Source: Flavobacteriales bacterium (GTDB lineage: Bacteria > Bacteroidota > Bacteroidia > Flavobacteriales_F > PHOS-HE28). From it: a DNA stretch of 64,000 nt. The DNA lies in the NCBI GenBank assembly GCA_016719225.1, contig JADKAN010000005.1, positions 186,001 through 250,000 of the forward strand, read 5' to 3'. A program made the position numbers and the translations under genes. Within the stretch, counting starts at the first letter, position 1. Each line of letters opens with the position of its first letter. This document shows, piece by piece, positions 1-8,963 of this stretch. The notes below the pieces were generated by a model. It made no database searches and was not told where the DNA came from. It saw only the letters and a list, made by a program, of their open reading frames with translations.

Positions 1-1941
1 GGCGCTTGGCAGGAATTGAGCTTCACATTCCAAGCGCCGTTCGATGTGGGAGCGATCCTGTTCGGTCCTGCATGCCCCATACCAGCTGACTATATCAGCA
101 CAAATTCGACTTGGCCCTACTTTCTCATGGATGACATGAGCCTGGTCCCTGTTGAACTCTCGTTAACGACCACAGGAAATCCCTGTACCAACGACCTGTT
201 GCTCACTGTGGCACCTTTTGACCTCGTGAACAATACCTATCAATGGTATTTGGACGGGGTGGCCCTAGTGGGGGAGACAGGTGACTCGCTTCACGCGTCA
301 GACCTTGGGTTGGGTGCCGGCATGTACGCGATGCGGCTCATACGCTGGGACGGAACTTGCGCATTGGCCCAGACGGAGGTCGTTTCTCTTTATCCGGAGC
401 CCTTGGCCAGTGCTACGCCGTCCTCGGGTTGTGCTCCGCTCAATGTGGTCTTGAACAACCTCACCGACCCGGCATTGAACGGGTCCGTGATGTGGGACCT
501 TGGGGATGGTGCCACGTCCGTGGCAAACTCGGTGCTACACACCTACGTGCTCCCCGGCAGCTACGACGTCCGCCTTACCGTTACCTCCGCGCTCGGCTGC
601 ATGTCGGATAGCCTCTTCGAAGGCTTGGTGACCGTGTACCCGACACCGCAGGCGTCATTTTTCCCTGATACCACCGTAGGCTGCGTCGGATTGGAGGTAG
701 GATTCACCAGCATCAGCACCCCGGCTGGTACCTATGATTATTCTTGGTCCTTCGGTGATGGCGTCATTACCGATCAGAACCCGGTACAGCATGCCTACAG
801 CGCCCCGGGGACGTATAATGTCATGCTCACGGTGACGTCCGCTGACGGCTGCCATGATGATACGCTCAGGTCCCAGCTCATCCAGATCCTTCCCACGCCC
901 GAGCCTGCATTCTCTTTCTCCCCGGACAACGGTTGTGTTCCGCTTCAGGTCCGCTTTGACAATCAAACCCCGGACGCGGATCATCAATCCGCTTTTTGGG
1001 ACCTCGGTAACGGACAAACGGACACGACTACCAATGCGGACGGGCTTTACGTTACTCCAGGCAGCTATACTGTGTCGTTGACCATGACCAATGCGATCGG
1101 GTGCAGTGCTACATTAACGGTGAACAATGCAGTGACCGCACACGGTTTACCAGTGGTCACCTTTTTCGTTGACCCCGACACCGGTTGTGCCCCCTTGCAA
1201 GTTGAGTTCACGAATACCACCGACCCGGGAATGATCGGAGGTTGCACTTGGCAGTTCGGCGATGGGGCTAATTCCTCGTCATGCGGTACCTCACACACCT
1301 ACCAGTATCCCGGGACCTACAACGTTTCCCTCACCGTCACTTCACCATTCGGTTGTGAAGGCGATACCACCTTGTACCATTTGGTTCATGTGGATCCATC
1401 ACCTTCAGCACATTTCGCTTTCGGCCCTCAGCCTACTGATTTCTACCATCCAGACATTATGTTCAACGACCATTCAAGCGATGATGCCATCGCTTGGTAT
1501 TGGTCCTTTCCACAAGGATTGCCCAGTAACTCTGCGGATACGGTCGTAATGGTCTCTTTCCCGGGTGACCAGGGCGGGACCTACCCAGTGGAACTGGTCG
1601 TAACGAACATCTTCGGATGTACGGACACGATCGTACATCCAGTGAAGATCGATGGGATCTTCAGTGTTTACGTTCCCAACGCGTTCACACCGAATAGCGA
1701 TAGCGTGAACGACCTGTTCTATCCCGTGATCAAGGACGCTGACGGACGTGATTATGACTTCAGCGTCTTCGACCGATGGGGTGCGGAGATCTTTCATACC
1801 GTGGATATGGGGACCGGTTGGGATGGCACGGTGAAAGATTCTGAACCCAAGACGGACGTTTACACTTGGAAGCTCCGCGTCCGCAGTGCCGTGGACGGGT
1901 TCATGCGGGCTTATACCGGGAAGGTGACGGTACTCCGCTAG
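1..1941 (+). CDS. PKD-repeat surface protein with gliding-motility type B C-terminal domain (5' partial)
   Basis: The reading frame is open to the left edge, so the true start and signal peptide lie outside the window; the first TTG (16) is not a convincing start. The visible part contains five or so PKD-like beta-sandwich repeats, recognisable by the recurring W-x-F/L-G-D-G core and a following H-T/A-Y-x-x-P-G-x-Y strand, each preceded by a G-C-x-P-L motif. The last ~85 residues begin V-P-N-A-F-T-P-N and contain F-D-R-W-G and the W-D-G-T motif, the signature of the CHU_C / type B T9SS sorting domain. Such proteins are exported through the outer membrane and attached to or released from the surface; PKD repeats usually act as spacers or binding modules. 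Ligand unknown. Next gene follows 106 bp downstream on the same strand. Confidence 0.9.
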   Translation, partial: GAWQELSFTFQAPFDVGAILFGPACPIPADYISTNSTWPYFLMDDMSLVPVELSLTTTGNPCTNDLLLTVAPFDLVNNTYQWYLDGVALVGETGDSLHASDLGLGAGMYAMRLIRWDGTCALAQTEVVSLYPEPLASATPSSGCAPLNVVLNNLTDPALNGSVMWDLGDGATSVANSVLHTYVLPGSYDVRLTVTSALGCMSDSLFEGLVTVYPTPQASFFPDTTVGCVGLEVGFTSISTPAGTYDYSWSFGDGVITDQNPVQHAYSAPGTYNVMLTVTSADGCHDDTLRSQLIQILPTPEPAFSFSPDNGCVPLQVRFDNQTPDADHQSAFWDLGNGQTDTTTNADGLYVTPGSYTVSLTMTNAIGCSATLTVNNAVTAHGLPVVTFFVDPDTGCAPLQVEFTNTTDPGMIGGCTWQFGDGANSSSCGTSHTYQYPGTYNVSLTVTSPFGCEGDTTLYHLVHVDPSPSAHFAFGPQPTDFYHPDIMFNDHSSDDAIAWYWSFPQGLPSNSADTVVMVSFPGDQGGTYPVELVVTNIFGCTDTIVHPVKIDGIFSVYVPNAFTPNSDSVNDLFYPVIKDADGRDYDFSVFDRWGAEIFHTVDMGTGWDGTVKDSEPKTDVYTWKLRVRSAVDGFMRAYTGKVTVLR

Positions 1942-1991
1942 GTCCTCGGTCCCCGCAACTTGTTGAACTGCCCATCCCATCCGGAATGGTC

Positions 1992-2022
1992 GTTCCCTAA
2001 GGATCTACGATCCTTGAGGAAC
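1992..2022. promoter_or_regulatory. Imperfect hairpin ahead of the choice-of-anchor L gene
   Basis: Inverted repeat: GTTCC and AAGGATC on the left pair with GATCCTT and GGAAC on the right, with a 3-base loop and one 2x2 internal loop. It lies 50 bp after the preceding stop and ends 25 bp before the next ATG. There is no T-run on either strand, so it is not a classical intrinsic terminator. It could be a weak terminator, an mRNA-stabilising hairpin or a leader element. Function is inferred only from position. Confidence 0.4.
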
Positions 2023-2047
2023 ACTATCGATCACGGCGACCGTACCC

Positions 2048-3727
2048 ATGAAACACCCCCTCCTCCATGCGCTGCCCATTTTAACCAGTTGGTTGCTTCT
2101 TGGCGGTTCCGCCAAAGCCCAGCTTGCGGTGCAGAACAACCTCACGCCGAACGAACTGGTGAATTCGATTCTTGTGGGGCAGGGTGTCACGGTAAGTAAT
2201 GTGACCTTCAATGGGCAACCGGCCAGCACAATCAACGACCAGATCGGTTCGTTCAATGGTATTTCCTCCAACCTGGGCTTGATGGATGGTGTGGTCCTAG
2301 CGACCGGCCAAGTTCCGCTGGTGGTGGGTCCCAACATGAATCCCAGCCTCACCGTGCCGCCTGCTTTGCCGGTGAACATTGCCGATCCCGATCTTGCTTA
2401 TTTCGTTAGCATGCAGCGATGTGTGGCTGTGTTGGAATTCGATTTCATCCCCACCGGTGACTCGCTGAGCTTCCGCTTCGTCTTCGGTTCGGAGGAATAC
2501 CCGGAATATGTCTGTTCGCAGTTCAACGATGTGTTCGGCTTCTTCCTCAGCGGCCCGGGTATCAACGGCCCGTACACCAACAATGCCGTCAACTTGGGCG
2601 TGTTGCCCGGTACGCAAGTGCCCGTCGCGATCAATACGGTGAACAGCGGTTCGCCCGGTATTTTAGGAGGCGGGGCATACGTGTGTGCGGCATCGGATCC
2701 GAACTGGCAGGCCAACTCCGCTTATTACGTGGCGAACACCGGCGGTGCAACGGTGGAACTGGACGGCTTCACTGCCGCACTACGCGCTCGCGCAGCCGTG
2801 AGATGCGGACAAGTGTACCACATCAAGATCGCTATTGCACATGCAGGGGATGCCAGCCTCGACTCGGCTGTTTTCATCGAGGGTGGCAGCTTCTCATCCA
2901 CGGGTTCACTCGCCGTATCCGTCACCACACCCTTGAACGACGGTACACTCACGGAAGGATGTGGCGAGGCAATGGTGACGGTGCAACGACCCTCTGCCGA
3001 AGGCATTGCCGATATACAATTGACGTATGATGGTGCCGGTATAACGGCCGATGATCTTGACGGAAACCTTGCACAAGTGACCATTCCTGATGGTTCGCTG
3101 AACGTGACGTTCCCGATCAATGCGGTCCGCGACCCGGGAGCGGAAGGTGATGAGCTCCTAACGATCCATGCGACATGGATATCAGCTTGTGGCGCTACGT
3201 TGACCGATTCCGTTCCATTGGCCATCATGGATTACACGCCAATGGAGATCATGGCTGATGATCTTTACTTGGAGTGCGGTACGGACAGCGTCCTGTTAGA
3301 GGCTTATGTGCATGGCGGGTTGGGTGCTGCTCTGTTGGACTGGGGCAATGCGGGTGCCGGTGATCCAGTCTTCGTTCCTGGGCTGACCAACGCGACCTAT
3401 ACCGTCACTGCCACGGACCAATGCCCCGAAGCCATCAGTATGGAGGTACGCGTTATTTCCGGGTGTGACATCACGATCCCGAACGTGATCACACCGAACG
3501 CGGATGGCCTGAACGATGCGTGGGTGATCAATGGGCTTTACAAGATTGGCAGTTCCGTGAACGTCTTCAACCGTTGGGGCAACCTGGTCTATGAATCGGC
3601 CAATTATGCCAATAACTGGCGCGGGGCCGGACTTCCCGACGGCACCTATTTCTACGAAGTGGTCGATGGCCGGTCCGGACAGCGGCTTACGGGTTCATTG
3701 ACCATTTTGGGCGACGGAACCAACTGA
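2048..3727 (+). CDS. Choice-of-anchor L domain surface protein with type B T9SS C-terminal domain
   Basis: 559 residues. A signal peptide covers residues 1-24 (hydrophobic core, cleavage predicted after A-K-A before Q). Residues ~30-230 match the choice-of-anchor L domain: the L-V-N-S-I-L opening, N-G-x-S-S-N-L-G-L-x-D-G-V-V-L-A-T-G, then F-V-F-G-S-E-E-Y-P-E-Y with F-N-D-V-F-G-F-F-L-S-G-P. A Calx-beta-like segment (~290-400) and an immunoglobulin-like stretch follow. The C-terminus carries I-P-N-V-I-T-P-N-A-D-G-L-N-D, F-N-R-W-G and G-T-Y-F-Y, the type B sorting domain. Expected to be exported by T9SS and displayed at the surface. It follows a PKD protein of the same sorting class, so the two may be co-expressed; this is inference. 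Confidence 0.92.
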   Translation: MKHPLLHALPILTSWLLLGGSAKAQLAVQNNLTPNELVNSILVGQGVTVSNVTFNGQPASTINDQIGSFNGISSNLGLMDGVVLATGQVPLVVGPNMNPSLTVPPALPVNIADPDLAYFVSMQRCVAVLEFDFIPTGDSLSFRFVFGSEEYPEYVCSQFNDVFGFFLSGPGINGPYTNNAVNLGVLPGTQVPVAINTVNSGSPGILGGGAYVCAASDPNWQANSAYYVANTGGATVELDGFTAALRARAAVRCGQVYHIKIAIAHAGDASLDSAVFIEGGSFSSTGSLAVSVTTPLNDGTLTEGCGEAMVTVQRPSAEGIADIQLTYDGAGITADDLDGNLAQVTIPDGSLNVTFPINAVRDPGAEGDELLTIHATWISACGATLTDSVPLAIMDYTPMEIMADDLYLECGTDSVLLEAYVHGGLGAALLDWGNAGAGDPVFVPGLTNATYTVTATDQCPEAISMEVRVISGCDITIPNVITPNADGLNDAWVINGLYKIGSSVNVFNRWGNLVYESANYANNWRGAGLPDGTYFYEVVDGRSGQRLTGSLTILGDGTN

Positions 3728-3919
3728 GCCCGTGCCGGCCGAAGAGACACATCTTTTCGTGGCACGGTCATCTGGAATTGAGCGTTGGCTTAGTTCCGCA
3801 CCAACACGAACTATCCGCCCCGTCCGCGTGACAACCGAGGTCGCGTTCCGATACTTTGCTTCCGTTGCCTTCGCGCACTTATTGACAACGCACACATTCA
3901 CCAACCAAACCCAACACTC

Positions 3920-6900
3920 ATGCACACGCGTTACTCGTTCCGCAACCATCCTGCGCGCCAACGTTGGCGGTTGGGGTTGGCAACATTGGCCTGTACAGGC
4001 CTGCTGGCCTCCGCCAGTGCACAGACCGCCAATTTGTATAGTTTCTCCACCAGTACCGGTGCATCGTTAGAGGACATGAGCGGGGCCACCACCCTGCTCG
4101 GAGCCAATCAAGACTATGCCAGCGTAGTGGGGGTGAACATTGGATTCAGCTTCAGCTTCGAAGGCACGGCATACACGCAGTTCTCCATCAACGAGAATGG
4201 TAATATGCAGTTGGGCTCCGGTAATGTAGGCGGTGGCCAAGTCTATAACCCTTCCAACGCTTCAGCTGCACAATTGCTTCCTTTCAGTATGGATGTCAGC
4301 ACATGGGCCAATGGTGCTGTGACTACCAAATTGTCGGGCACCACGCCAGATCAGTTGCGTATAGTTCAGTGGTATGTTGGAACTGCTACATCAGCTAACA
4401 CAACCTTCCAGATGATCTTGGCCGAGGGCACGAACACGGTGGAATTCCGCTATGCTGCCGGTGTGGCCGATGGATTGGACAACTTTGTCGGAATCTTCGG
4501 CTCCAACCCGAGCCAATACCTCAACGTTCGCCCAGGTCCTGTGGGTAGCAGCACCAATGCTGCGGCGTTGAATCAGTGGCCGGGTTCAGGTCGGTCATTT
4601 TTATTCACCCCACCTGCACCGTGCACGCCCCCTCCTGCACCGGGCAACACGTTGGCAAGTGTCACGTCCGGATGCCCTGGCGTGACCGCCAACCTTAGCC
4701 TGCAGAACTCCACCTCCGGCAGCGGCGTAAGCTACCAGTGGCAGTCCAGCCCGGATGGGATGGCACCATGGACCAATGTGAGCTCGACTACTGTGACCTA
4801 CATGACCAGTGCACTTGTAGCGACCACGTGGTTCCGATGTGAAGTGACCTGCAGCGTAGGCGCCAGCACCGTGGCCAGCAATCCAGTGCAGATCACCGTG
4901 TCCAGCCCGGCACCTTCCTATCAAGTGTTCAGTGGAACGCAGATCACGGAGTCTTTCGCTTCGTGGGGTAACCGCTGCAGCACCACCGACGTTCCTTCCA
5001 GCGCATCCAACTTCTGGACAAACTCCCCAGCATATGGCCCCGGTAGCTGGCGCCGGAATGACCAAGGCGCTTCTGCCGGTTGGAACAACATAAGCGGTTA
5101 CTCCTACAGCGATGCCAACGGTGCCGTGGCCCCGGCAGCCCGCTTCCACAGCCGTCAAGGTGGGTCGGTCGTTGGAACCCTTGACTACCACGTCAACATG
5201 ATCGCGGGCAGCGGTGCGGAACTGCTGAGATTCGAATACATCAATTCCTCAAACGGCATACTCGAAGTCCTTGTTTCCCAAGATGGGGGGAGCAACTTTA
5301 CATCCTTGGGCACACCGCTCAACTATGTGGGTGGCTCCGTTTGGTCGACCAAGGAATATACCATCGGATCTACATCCGCCCAAACGGTGATCCGCTTAAA
5401 GGGAACGGCAGGTGCACCTGCCTCGGGGAACGACATCGGAGTGGACAATTTCCGGATCATACCCGTTGCCAGTTGTGTCAAACCCTTGGCCGTTGGCGCC
5501 ACCATTTCGGGCCCCGGAACAGTGGATGTCAACTGGACCTGCACTGCCTGCGCCGGTTCATACATCATTGAATACGGCACCACCGGGTTCGCTCCCGGTA
5601 CCGGCGCTACCGCCGGTGGTGGGACCATGGTGACTTCCGCGAGCTCACCCGTGTCGATCCCCGGTATTGCCAATGGTAATTTCCAGTTGTATGTCCGCCA
5701 AGATTGCGGCAGCGGCTCATACAGCGAGAATTCCGCACCCGTTGCGTTCAGTGTCGTGGCCGGGGACTTTTGTTCGAACGCCATCAACCTTACCACGCTT
5801 CCGCTGACCGACTGGTCGACCATTGCCAACACCGCAGGTGCGCAGAACAACTATTCCAGCTCCGCCTGCTTCGCCAGCATGACCGGCCCTGATGTGGTGC
5901 TCTACCGCGATGTGGAGGTCGGCGCCGCGATCACCTTCATACTACAGGGCATCGGGAACAGGCTGACGGTGGCTATTGGAGGCACTTGCCCGGGAACCAC
6001 CAGTCTGGCCTGTACGCCTATGGGTGGCGGTTACTTGGAGCTGGGTGCATACGTACAGGAGATCAATTTTGACAACGTGTTCTCGTGGACCAACAACGGT
6101 TGCAATACCCAGCGGTTGTACATATTGGCCAGTGGCACAAGCGCGTCCGGCGGTCAGGTCTATATCGCCAGCTATGCGTATACCCCCGCTTCCGGGCCTC
6201 TCTGCGCAACGGTCGATGGCCTTGCGGCGAACGTAACGGGTCCCAACACGGCCGATGTGATCTGGAATTCGACGTGCAGCGGCAACGTGATCGTGGAGTA
6301 CGGACCTGCCGGATTCACGCCGGGAACGGGTGCCACCGCAAATGGCGGAACGGTGATCCCCGTGAGCGGGACGAGCACTTCCCTGAGCGGCCTCAGCATG
6401 GACATGGCGTATGACGTCTATGTGCGGAACGATTGTGGCAGCGGCGACTACGGGCCGAACGGAACGGCTTCCACCTTCACCATCTTCAACGGTGACGACT
6501 GCAGCCGTGTCATCGCGCTCAGCGGAGTGAGCGGCGCACTGGAGATCAATACCACAGGGACCAACGACGACCTCTCGGTCTGCGGCATAGGCAACACCGG
6601 TGGTGATCTGGTGATGTCCTACATCGTGGAGCCGGGTCACGGTATTTATTTCGCTAGTACCCCGGCAGCACCTTACATCGGGCAAGTACGCATAGCCTAT
6701 GGAAGTGGATGCCCAGGAACGATTGAGTTGTACTGTGCGTCCGGTTCCGTCGACTACCTATGGTTGAATGAGACCGGCGTCGAAGAGACCGTCTATTTCA
6801 TCCAGGATGGTGCCGATGAAGGTGTGAGCACTGTGGAATGGATCTACTTCCCCGAATGTGCGCTTAGCGATACGGATAATGACGGCATCAATGATTGTGA

Positions 6901-8290
6901 CGACTTCTGCATCAACTTCCCGGGACAAGTGGGAGACCCCTGCATGAACGGCGGCACCCCGGGAACGATCAGTGCAGATTGCCAATGTGTTACCACTTGC
7001 ACGGGTAACAAGGTTGTTGTGACGATCAATACGGATAACGATTCGGCACAACTCTCTTGGGCCATCACTGATGCGAACAATGCGGTGATCGCCACGGGTG
7101 GACCGGGCGCTGGCCAAGAGAATACCCAGGTGAGCGACACCGTATGCCTGGGCACTATGCCGGAAAGTATCTGCTACGGCTTCAAAGTGACGGACAGCTT
7201 CGGTGACGGCATCACCGGCGGTGGTTGGGAATTACGCACCACGGACGGCAAGACGATCCTGAAGGACACCTTTAGCGGAGGTGCTGTATCCCCGGCCAAC
7301 CCGCCCGTAACGGCAACCTATGGCAGCGGACATCCTTTCTGCCTGCCCTTGGGCACCGCCTCCTTGAAGTCCAACGAATGCGGACTGTTCAACAACACGC
7401 TGAACAGCCGTGTGTATGCCAACGTGGTTCCGGGTGCCACGCAGTACGAGTTCCAATTCCTGGATCCCGATGCCGGCTATGTGCGCAGCGTGGTGAAGGG
7501 TGGGAACTCCGTGCTCTTCATCGACTTCGGTGGTCCGGTGAACGCTTTGGTACCCGGTAACAAATACTTCGTGCGGGTACGTACCGATGCCGGAGGACCG
7601 TTGGCTGCTGCCAACTACGGCCCGGGTTGCGAAATGGGCCTTGCTTCGGTCGGCGTTGTCCGCTGCACACAGCTGATCAATGCTCCGGCCTATGGGCATA
7701 GCTGCAACGAGACGCGTGCCTTTGGTAGCTCGGCCAGCAGCTTCATCTACGCCACTCCGGTGTTGGGTGCCAATGCCTACACGTTCCACATCTACATCCC
7801 TGGCGAACCGACTGCGCTGGACACCACTATTACCCGTGGAACATACATCCTGCAGCTGAAGTGGCCCGGACGTCCGATGGCCAACGGCAGCACGTACAAT
7901 GTGGATGTGAAGACCACGGTGAACGGTATCCAGAGCAACTACTGCTTGCCATACTGCACCATTAGCATCAACAACAGCTACACCGGGCTTATCAACGAGT
8001 TCGCGCCAATGGAGGATCTCTTCAGTGGTGACGTGCAATTGTGGCCGAACCCGGTGGCGGACGGTCGCGTGAACCTGGCCATGAACGGCTTGGTGGATGC
8101 GGACCAACGGATCGGTCTGGAACTGTACGACATGTTCGGCAAGAAGGTACTGGCCCGTGAATACGGCAACAGCGGAAGCAGCTTCAGCACGGTGCTGGAA
8201 CTGCCGAGCGAGGTGTCCAGCGGGGTCTACTTGGTAAACCTGACGGTGAACGGCGTAACCACGGTGCAGCGGTTGAGCGTGGTGCGTTGA
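3920..8290 (+). CDS. Large secreted multidomain protein with type A T9SS sorting domain
   Basis: 1456 residues. The N-terminus has an Arg-rich n-region, a hydrophobic segment and A-S-A-Q, a typical export signal ending near residue 35. The middle shows an Ig-like segment with paired Cys (~240-330), a jellyroll-like segment (~335-515), and two fibronectin III-like copies sharing V-D-V/A-D-V-x-W and E-Y-G-x-x-G-F-x-P-G-T-G-A-T-A-x-G-G-T. Residues ~985-1000 hold a D-T-D-N-D-G-I-N-D-C-D-D calcium-binding (thrombospondin type 3-like) motif. Residues ~1025-1250 contain a module also found in the delta-60 proteins at 41888 and 44043. The tail starts L-W-P-N-P-V and ends as a type A CTD. Probably an adhesin or matrix protein; no catalytic motif seen. 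Its own terminator follows. Confidence 0.88.
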   Translation: MHTRYSFRNHPARQRWRLGLATLACTGLLASASAQTANLYSFSTSTGASLEDMSGATTLLGANQDYASVVGVNIGFSFSFEGTAYTQFSINENGNMQLGSGNVGGGQVYNPSNASAAQLLPFSMDVSTWANGAVTTKLSGTTPDQLRIVQWYVGTATSANTTFQMILAEGTNTVEFRYAAGVADGLDNFVGIFGSNPSQYLNVRPGPVGSSTNAAALNQWPGSGRSFLFTPPAPCTPPPAPGNTLASVTSGCPGVTANLSLQNSTSGSGVSYQWQSSPDGMAPWTNVSSTTVTYMTSALVATTWFRCEVTCSVGASTVASNPVQITVSSPAPSYQVFSGTQITESFASWGNRCSTTDVPSSASNFWTNSPAYGPGSWRRNDQGASAGWNNISGYSYSDANGAVAPAARFHSRQGGSVVGTLDYHVNMIAGSGAELLRFEYINSSNGILEVLVSQDGGSNFTSLGTPLNYVGGSVWSTKEYTIGSTSAQTVIRLKGTAGAPASGNDIGVDNFRIIPVASCVKPLAVGATISGPGTVDVNWTCTACAGSYIIEYGTTGFAPGTGATAGGGTMVTSASSPVSIPGIANGNFQLYVRQDCGSGSYSENSAPVAFSVVAGDFCSNAINLTTLPLTDWSTIANTAGAQNNYSSSACFASMTGPDVVLYRDVEVGAAITFILQGIGNRLTVAIGGTCPGTTSLACTPMGGGYLELGAYVQEINFDNVFSWTNNGCNTQRLYILASGTSASGGQVYIASYAYTPASGPLCATVDGLAANVTGPNTADVIWNSTCSGNVIVEYGPAGFTPGTGATANGGTVIPVSGTSTSLSGLSMDMAYDVYVRNDCGSGDYGPNGTASTFTIFNGDDCSRVIALSGVSGALEINTTGTNDDLSVCGIGNTGGDLVMSYIVEPGHGIYFASTPAAPYIGQVRIAYGSGCPGTIELYCASGSVDYLWLNETGVEETVYFIQDGADEGVSTVEWIYFPECALSDTDNDGINDCDDFCINFPGQVGDPCMNGGTPGTISADCQCVTTCTGNKVVVTINTDNDSAQLSWAITDANNAVIATGGPGAGQENTQVSDTVCLGTMPESICYGFKVTDSFGDGITGGGWELRTTDGKTILKDTFSGGAVSPANPPVTATYGSGHPFCLPLGTASLKSNECGLFNNTLNSRVYANVVPGATQYEFQFLDPDAGYVRSVVKGGNSVLFIDFGGPVNALVPGNKYFVRVRTDAGGPLAAANYGPGCEMGLASVGVVRCTQLINAPAYGHSCNETRAFGSSASSFIYATPVLGANAYTFHIYIPGEPTALDTTITRGTYILQLKWPGRPMANGSTYNVDVKTTVNGIQSNYCLPYCTISINNSYTGLINEFAPMEDLFSGDVQLWPNPVADGRVNLAMNGLVDADQRIGLELYDMFGKKVLAREYGNSGSSFSTVLELPSEVSSGVYLVNLTVNGVTTVQRLSVVR

Positions 8291-8349
8291 TCTAAGAACT
8301 ATTGCTCAGGAACCGCCCCATGGCGGAAGACCTGAGGAGGGACAAAAGC

Positions 8350-8380
8350 AAAAGCCCCGGCGGGAGCGCCGGGGCTTTTT
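8350..8380 (+). terminator. Intrinsic terminator of the 1456-residue surface protein gene
   Basis: GC-rich perfect stem GCCCCGGCG / CGCCGGGGC with a 4-base loop (GGAG), flanked by AAAA and followed by TTTTT. It lies 60 bp downstream of the stop codon at 8290. Confidence 0.9.
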
Positions 8381-8963
8381 GCTGGACCATATTTTTCCGA
8401 CCTATGCCCAGCAAATTGAAAGATCCGTAGCTCGGTAGGCTAGGGAGCTGATTCCGAAGGATCTGCGTATTACTACGGACTGGACGAGAATGTCCGCCAT
8501 CGACCGACGTTACGAGCGGCTGTTTTCAGTTGGAGGGTGGAAGTCCTATTCGTATAAAAGCTCTTATTGGCGCGAAGAGGGATCAATCCTTTCGATCGTG
8601 TGATACACCTCACATGTTGGCACGGACGGTGGCGGTGCGTTCGGTCCAGGTCTTCCGGTGAAGACATCCGCAAGGCACAAACCCATCTGAATCCAGGAAT
8701 TGTCCTTGCACAGATCCGTGAAAGGGCAGCGACTGCGCAGCGGAACGACCTTGCAATTCAGTTCCGCTTCTTGAACAGATTAACAATTACGGAAGATGCT
8801 CATGCATGTGTTCACAGCACTGTGCACCTTGTGTTGGCAGGAAGGCTTTCCCGGATCGGGATCCGCTGACCAGCCCGTTTTTCTTTGCCTAGATATAACC
8901 CGTCAAGCAGTCCTTGCAGAGCGCGAAGGCAATTTGAAAGGATCCTCCCGTACCTATCGCTTA
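8381..8963. other. 583-bp intergenic region without a supported gene
   Basis: Sits between the terminator at 8350 and the 3' end of the minus-strand FG-GAP gene. Short open frames exist on both strands but none has a signal peptide, recognisable motif or Bacteroidota-like composition. The only structure seen is a nested inverted repeat at 8421-8464 (AGATCC...GGATCT enclosing AGCTC...GAGCT). The segment may be the remnant of a lost gene. Confidence 0.5.

Noticed and set aside
8567..8869. 100-codon frame in the intergenic gap
   Set aside because: No signal peptide, conserved motif or promoter; composition unlike neighbouring genes.
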